Shown: piece by piece, positions 21,292 through 23,791 of the stretch | How positions within the stretch are numbered: position 1 is the stretch's first letter | How the letters are laid out: each line of letters begins with the position of its first letter | Assembly: GCA_959596505.1 (NCBI GenBank) | Contig: CAUFWM010000024.1 | Coordinates: 1-23,791, forward strand | From: an uncultured Collinsella sp. | GTDB taxonomy: Bacteria > Actinomycetota > Coriobacteriia > Coriobacteriales > Coriobacteriaceae | DNA length: 23,791 bases | Direction of reading: 5' to 3' | Position numbers and translations under genes: made by a program | The notes under the pieces: model-generated | What the model was told of the DNA's origin: nothing | Seen by the model: the letters and a program-made list of their open reading frames with translations, nothing else | Database searches by the model: none

Positions 21292-22092
21292 TTAGAAGAG
21301 TTGAAGATTGATAACGACAACGCATGTCACCAGCAGCGCCATCGCCAGCGCTGCCAGTACATCCCCCCGGCCAAACGCAAGCGCATGCAGACGCGTGCGT
21401 CCCTGCTCGCCGTGATAACAACGCGCATCCATGGCGGCCGAAAGCGTCTCGGCATGACGGAACACACCGGTGAACAGCGGAATCGCCACACTGCCGAGCA
21501 TGCGCACACCGCCGAGCGGACCGCCCGTCACGCGCGCGCCGCGGCTTGCCTGTGCATCGGCCGTCTGTTTCATCTCGGTGGCAAATTGCGGCATAAACCG
21601 CAGCGCGATACCCATAATCATGCCGAGCTCGTGCGCCGGAAGCCCCACGCGCGCAAATGGTGCGAGTAGACGTTCAAAGCCCGCGGTGAGGTCGAGCGTC
21701 GGCGTGGTGAGTGTAATGGCGCTCATGCCGGCCATCATCAACGTCAGGCGGCACGCCACAAACGCCGCAGAACGCAGCGAGCCCTCGCTCACCTGCAAAA
21801 AGCCAAGCTGCCACAGGATGCGGCCACTCTGGTCGGAAAACAGGTTGAGCACCGCGACCACCACGACAATCGCCAGCAATGGTGCCATCGATGATAGGAC
21901 CCGGCGCAACGGCACCCGGGCTGCGAGATAGACCAGCACGACAAAAAATGCGACCGGAACCAGCCCGCAAAAGCTTCCGACGGTGAGCACGGTGACCAGA
22001 AATGCAAAACCTAGGAGCAACTTAGTACGCGGATCCAGGCGATGCACCGCGCTATCCCCGGGATAGTAGCTGCCAAATGAGAACGCCTCCAT
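21292..22092 (-). CDS. ecfT: Energy-coupling factor transporter transmembrane protein EcfT
   Basis: The membrane coupling subunit that joins the ATPase pair to a vitamin- or metal-specific S subunit. From the ATG at 22092 the protein has 266 residues; GGAGGG lies six bases upstream and the ATG shares one base with the stop codon of the ecfA gene (TAATG), so translation is coupled. It begins with the family's HRLDPRTKLLL (17-27), has about five membrane segments (roughly 25-60, 68-86, 108-130, 155-168, 245-262), and carries the two coupling-helix motifs, here SRG (183-185, in QASRGAR) and ARC (223-225, in MDARCY), near the usual Ala-Arg-Gly. The frame extends to 22137 without support. Confidence 0.93.
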   Translation of the reverse strand: MEAFSFGSYYPGDSAVHRLDPRTKLLLGFAFLVTVLTVGSFCGLVPVAFFVVLVYLAARVPLRRVLSSMAPLLAIVVVVAVLNLFSDQSGRILWQLGFLQVSEGSLRSAAFVACRLTLMMAGMSAITLTTPTLDLTAGFERLLAPFARVGLPAHELGMIMGIALRFMPQFATEMKQTADAQASRGARVTGGPLGGVRMLGSVAIPLFTGVFRHAETLSAAMDARCYHGEQGRTRLHALAFGRGDVLAALAMALLVTCVVVINLQLF

Positions 22093-23791
22093 TAGCAGCC
22101 CTCCTCTCGCGTGGGCGCCTTGGAACCAGCCTGACACGGAACCCTCAAAGGCACGTCCGCGCAGCCCAGCAGCAAGCCGGCCAACTCGTCGGCTAGCGCC
22201 TCAACCGTATAAAGCTTGTCGCAGCGGAGCGGCACACCGGCTTGCGCAAGCGCCAGCGCCATGCGCTGGGCGGCAGGAACGCCCAGGCCGATCGATTTGA
22301 GCTCGTTCGCGCGCGCAAACACCTGCGCGGGCGTTCCCTCGGCAAACACGGCGCCCTCGTTCATCACAACGATACGGTCACAACAATTTGCCAGGTCATC
22401 CATGCTATGCGAAACCATGACAACAGTCAGGCCCTCGCGATGGAGTCGATCGATGAGCCCCAGGAAATCCCCGCGCGCAGCCGGATCGAGCCCCGCCATG
22501 GGCTCGTCGAGCACCAGCACCTCGGGCTCCATGGCGAGCACGCCGGCAAACGCCACGCGGCGCTGCTGGCCGCCCGAAAGCTCAAAGGGGTTCTTGTCGC
22601 CTATCGCGGCAAGGTCGAGGCCCACGCGCGCAAGCGATGATGCGACACGGCGTGCAACCTCGTCTTCTGGCAGGCCAAGGTTGCGCGGGCCAAACGCCAC
22701 GTCCTGCGCCACGGTCTCGGCAAATAGCTGGCGCTCGGGATACTGAAACACCACGCCGACCTTGGCCTTAACCGCGGCGGCGTCTTTCTTGCTTGATAGG
22801 TCGAACCCCAGCGCGCAAACGCTTCCCTCCTGCGGACGAATCAACCCGTTGAGATGCTGAACCAGCGTCGATTTACCCGAGCCGGTATGACCCGCCAATC
22901 CCAGAAACTCGCCGCGGCGCACCGTCAGCGAAACATCACGTAGCGCCCAGGGGCTGTTTGGATCGTTGCCCCAAAGAGCCTGTTTGCTCGATGCGTCCGC
23001 AGTGGTCGAGCGCTTGCGCCATCGACGGCGCTCGCGGGCGCTCAGCGAGTAACTATGCGAGAGGTGCGAAATCTCGATAACGGGCTCCGATGCGGCCGCC
23101 TCGTTAGTCGCGAAGGATGCATTGTCGAGCATACGAGAATCGGATGCAGAAGGCTGCACTGCGACGTCCGCCCCGCCCCGCTCGGCGTAAACCCGCGCAA
23201 TCTCGGCGACCATATCTGCCTCGCGCACCTGCGCGCAAACGGGCACGCCCTTCTCACGAAGTGCCCTACCTAGGCAGCACGACGCCGGCATATCCAGGTT
23301 GAGCTGCGCAAGTTCGTCCGCCCGCGTCAAGATTTCCTCGGGCGTACCGATCATGGCAACGCGGCCCGCTTGGAAGACAGCAACGCGATCGGCCTCGGCG
23401 GCCTCTTCCATAAAGTGCGTAATCATCACGATGGTCATGCCGCGATCATGCAACGCACGGCAAGCCTTCATGAGGCCCTTGCGTCCACGCGGATCGAGCA
23501 TCGAGGAAGCCTCGTCCAATATGAGCACGCGCGGTTCCATGGCGAGCACGCCGGCAAGCGCCACGCGCTGCTTTTGGCCGCCCGAAAGCGCGTGGGTCTC
23601 GTGGCGCTCAAAGCCCACCAGGCCCACGCCCTTCAGTGCCTCGCGTACGCGCTGCGCAATTTGCGCCGATGGCACGCCAAGGTTTTCAGGACCAAACGCA
23701 ACGTCATCTTCGACAAGCGTTGCTACCAGCTGATCATCGGGATTCTGGAATACCATGCCCGCGGTCGAACGAATGTCGTAGACCAGCTCGG
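22092..23791 (-). CDS. ecfA: Fused double-ATPase of an energy-coupling factor transporter (EcfA1-EcfA2), 5' end beyond window
   Basis: Two ABC ATPase domains in one chain, which power ECF transport. The frame is open to the window edge, so the first Walker A is not visible. Reading from the edge (first codons ELVYDIRSTAG), domain 1 shows the Q-loop VFQNPDDQL, signature LSGGQKQR and Walker B VLILDEASSMLDP. A linker with a basic stretch (RERRRWRKRS) leads to domain 2: Walker A GHTGSGKST, VFQYPERQLF, signature LSGGQQRR and LVLDEPMAGLDP, then SH and a C-terminal tail. In many bacteria the two ATPases are separate genes; the fused form is known in some Actinobacteria. It overlaps ecfT by one base. 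Confidence 0.93.
   Translation of the reverse strand, partial: ELVYDIRSTAGMVFQNPDDQLVATLVEDDVAFGPENLGVPSAQIAQRVREALKGVGLVGFERHETHALSGGQKQRVALAGVLAMEPRVLILDEASSMLDPRGRKGLMKACRALHDRGMTIVMITHFMEEAAEADRVAVFQAGRVAMIGTPEEILTRADELAQLNLDMPASCCLGRALREKGVPVCAQVREADMVAEIARVYAERGGADVAVQPSASDSRMLDNASFATNEAAASEPVIEISHLSHSYSLSARERRRWRKRSTTADASSKQALWGNDPNSPWALRDVSLTVRRGEFLGLAGHTGSGKSTLVQHLNGLIRPQEGSVCALGFDLSSKKDAAAVKAKVGVVFQYPERQLFAETVAQDVAFGPRNLGLPEDEVARRVASSLARVGLDLAAIGDKNPFELSGGQQRRVAFAGVLAMEPEVLVLDEPMAGLDPAARGDFLGLIDRLHREGLTVVMVSHSMDDLANCCDRIVVMNEGAVFAEGTPAQVFARANELKSIGLGVPAAQRMALALAQAGVPLRCDKLYTVEALADELAGLLLGCADVPLRVPCQAGSKAPTREEGC

Overview
The window fits a chromosome segment of a high-GC member of the Coriobacteriia (Actinomycetota), most likely Collinsella or a close relative. 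The reasons are the protein types and gene order, strong G/C preference at third codon positions, Gram-positive-style ribosome binding sites, and several palindromic intergenic elements. The taxon is an inference from general familiarity, not from a search. I see no prophage, insertion sequence with a transposase, or CRISPR array.

Layout. Apart from asnB and tRNA-Val, every gene is on the minus strand. From left to right: the 5' end of a small membrane protein gene (1-47); a 300-base gap with a terminator and two palindromic elements; a threonine/serine exporter (thrE-like); lysS with an unusual C-terminal tRNA-binding domain; greA; tatA with a near-consensus promoter that carries a perfect dyad in its spacer; tRNA-Pro(CGG); a veg-ispE pair; and a peptidoglycan/RNA/nucleotide housekeeping run transcribed leftward as murE, a HAD phosphatase, murI, rph, rdgB and dtd. 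asnB then lies on the plus strand behind a long leader that holds an intrinsic terminator and a 30-codon ORF. After tRNA-Val(TAC) come about 700 gene-free bases with tRNA-associated tandem repeats and a 224-bp inverted-repeat element. The arginine operon argC-argJ-argB-argD follows on the minus strand, with a dyad upstream of argC that could be an arginine-repressor site. The window ends in an operon, in transcription order a fused double-ATPase ecfA (cut by the window edge), ecfT and two tandem FMN-binding split-barrel proteins.

How the genes work together. argC, argJ, argB and argD cover N-acetylglutamate to acetylornithine, and ArgJ recycles the acetyl group to give ornithine. murE, murI and the diamine choice implied by MurE concern cell-wall peptide stems. 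rdgB and dtd are quality-control enzymes (nucleotide pool and D-aminoacyl-tRNA). ecfA and ecfT form the energising module of an ECF vitamin transporter.

The least explained material is between genes: two stop-codon-linked hairpins with different stems but the same loop core, a nested palindrome nearby, a 99-base palindrome after lysS, the tRNA-Val repeat array, the 224-bp inverted-repeat element, and the asnB leader.
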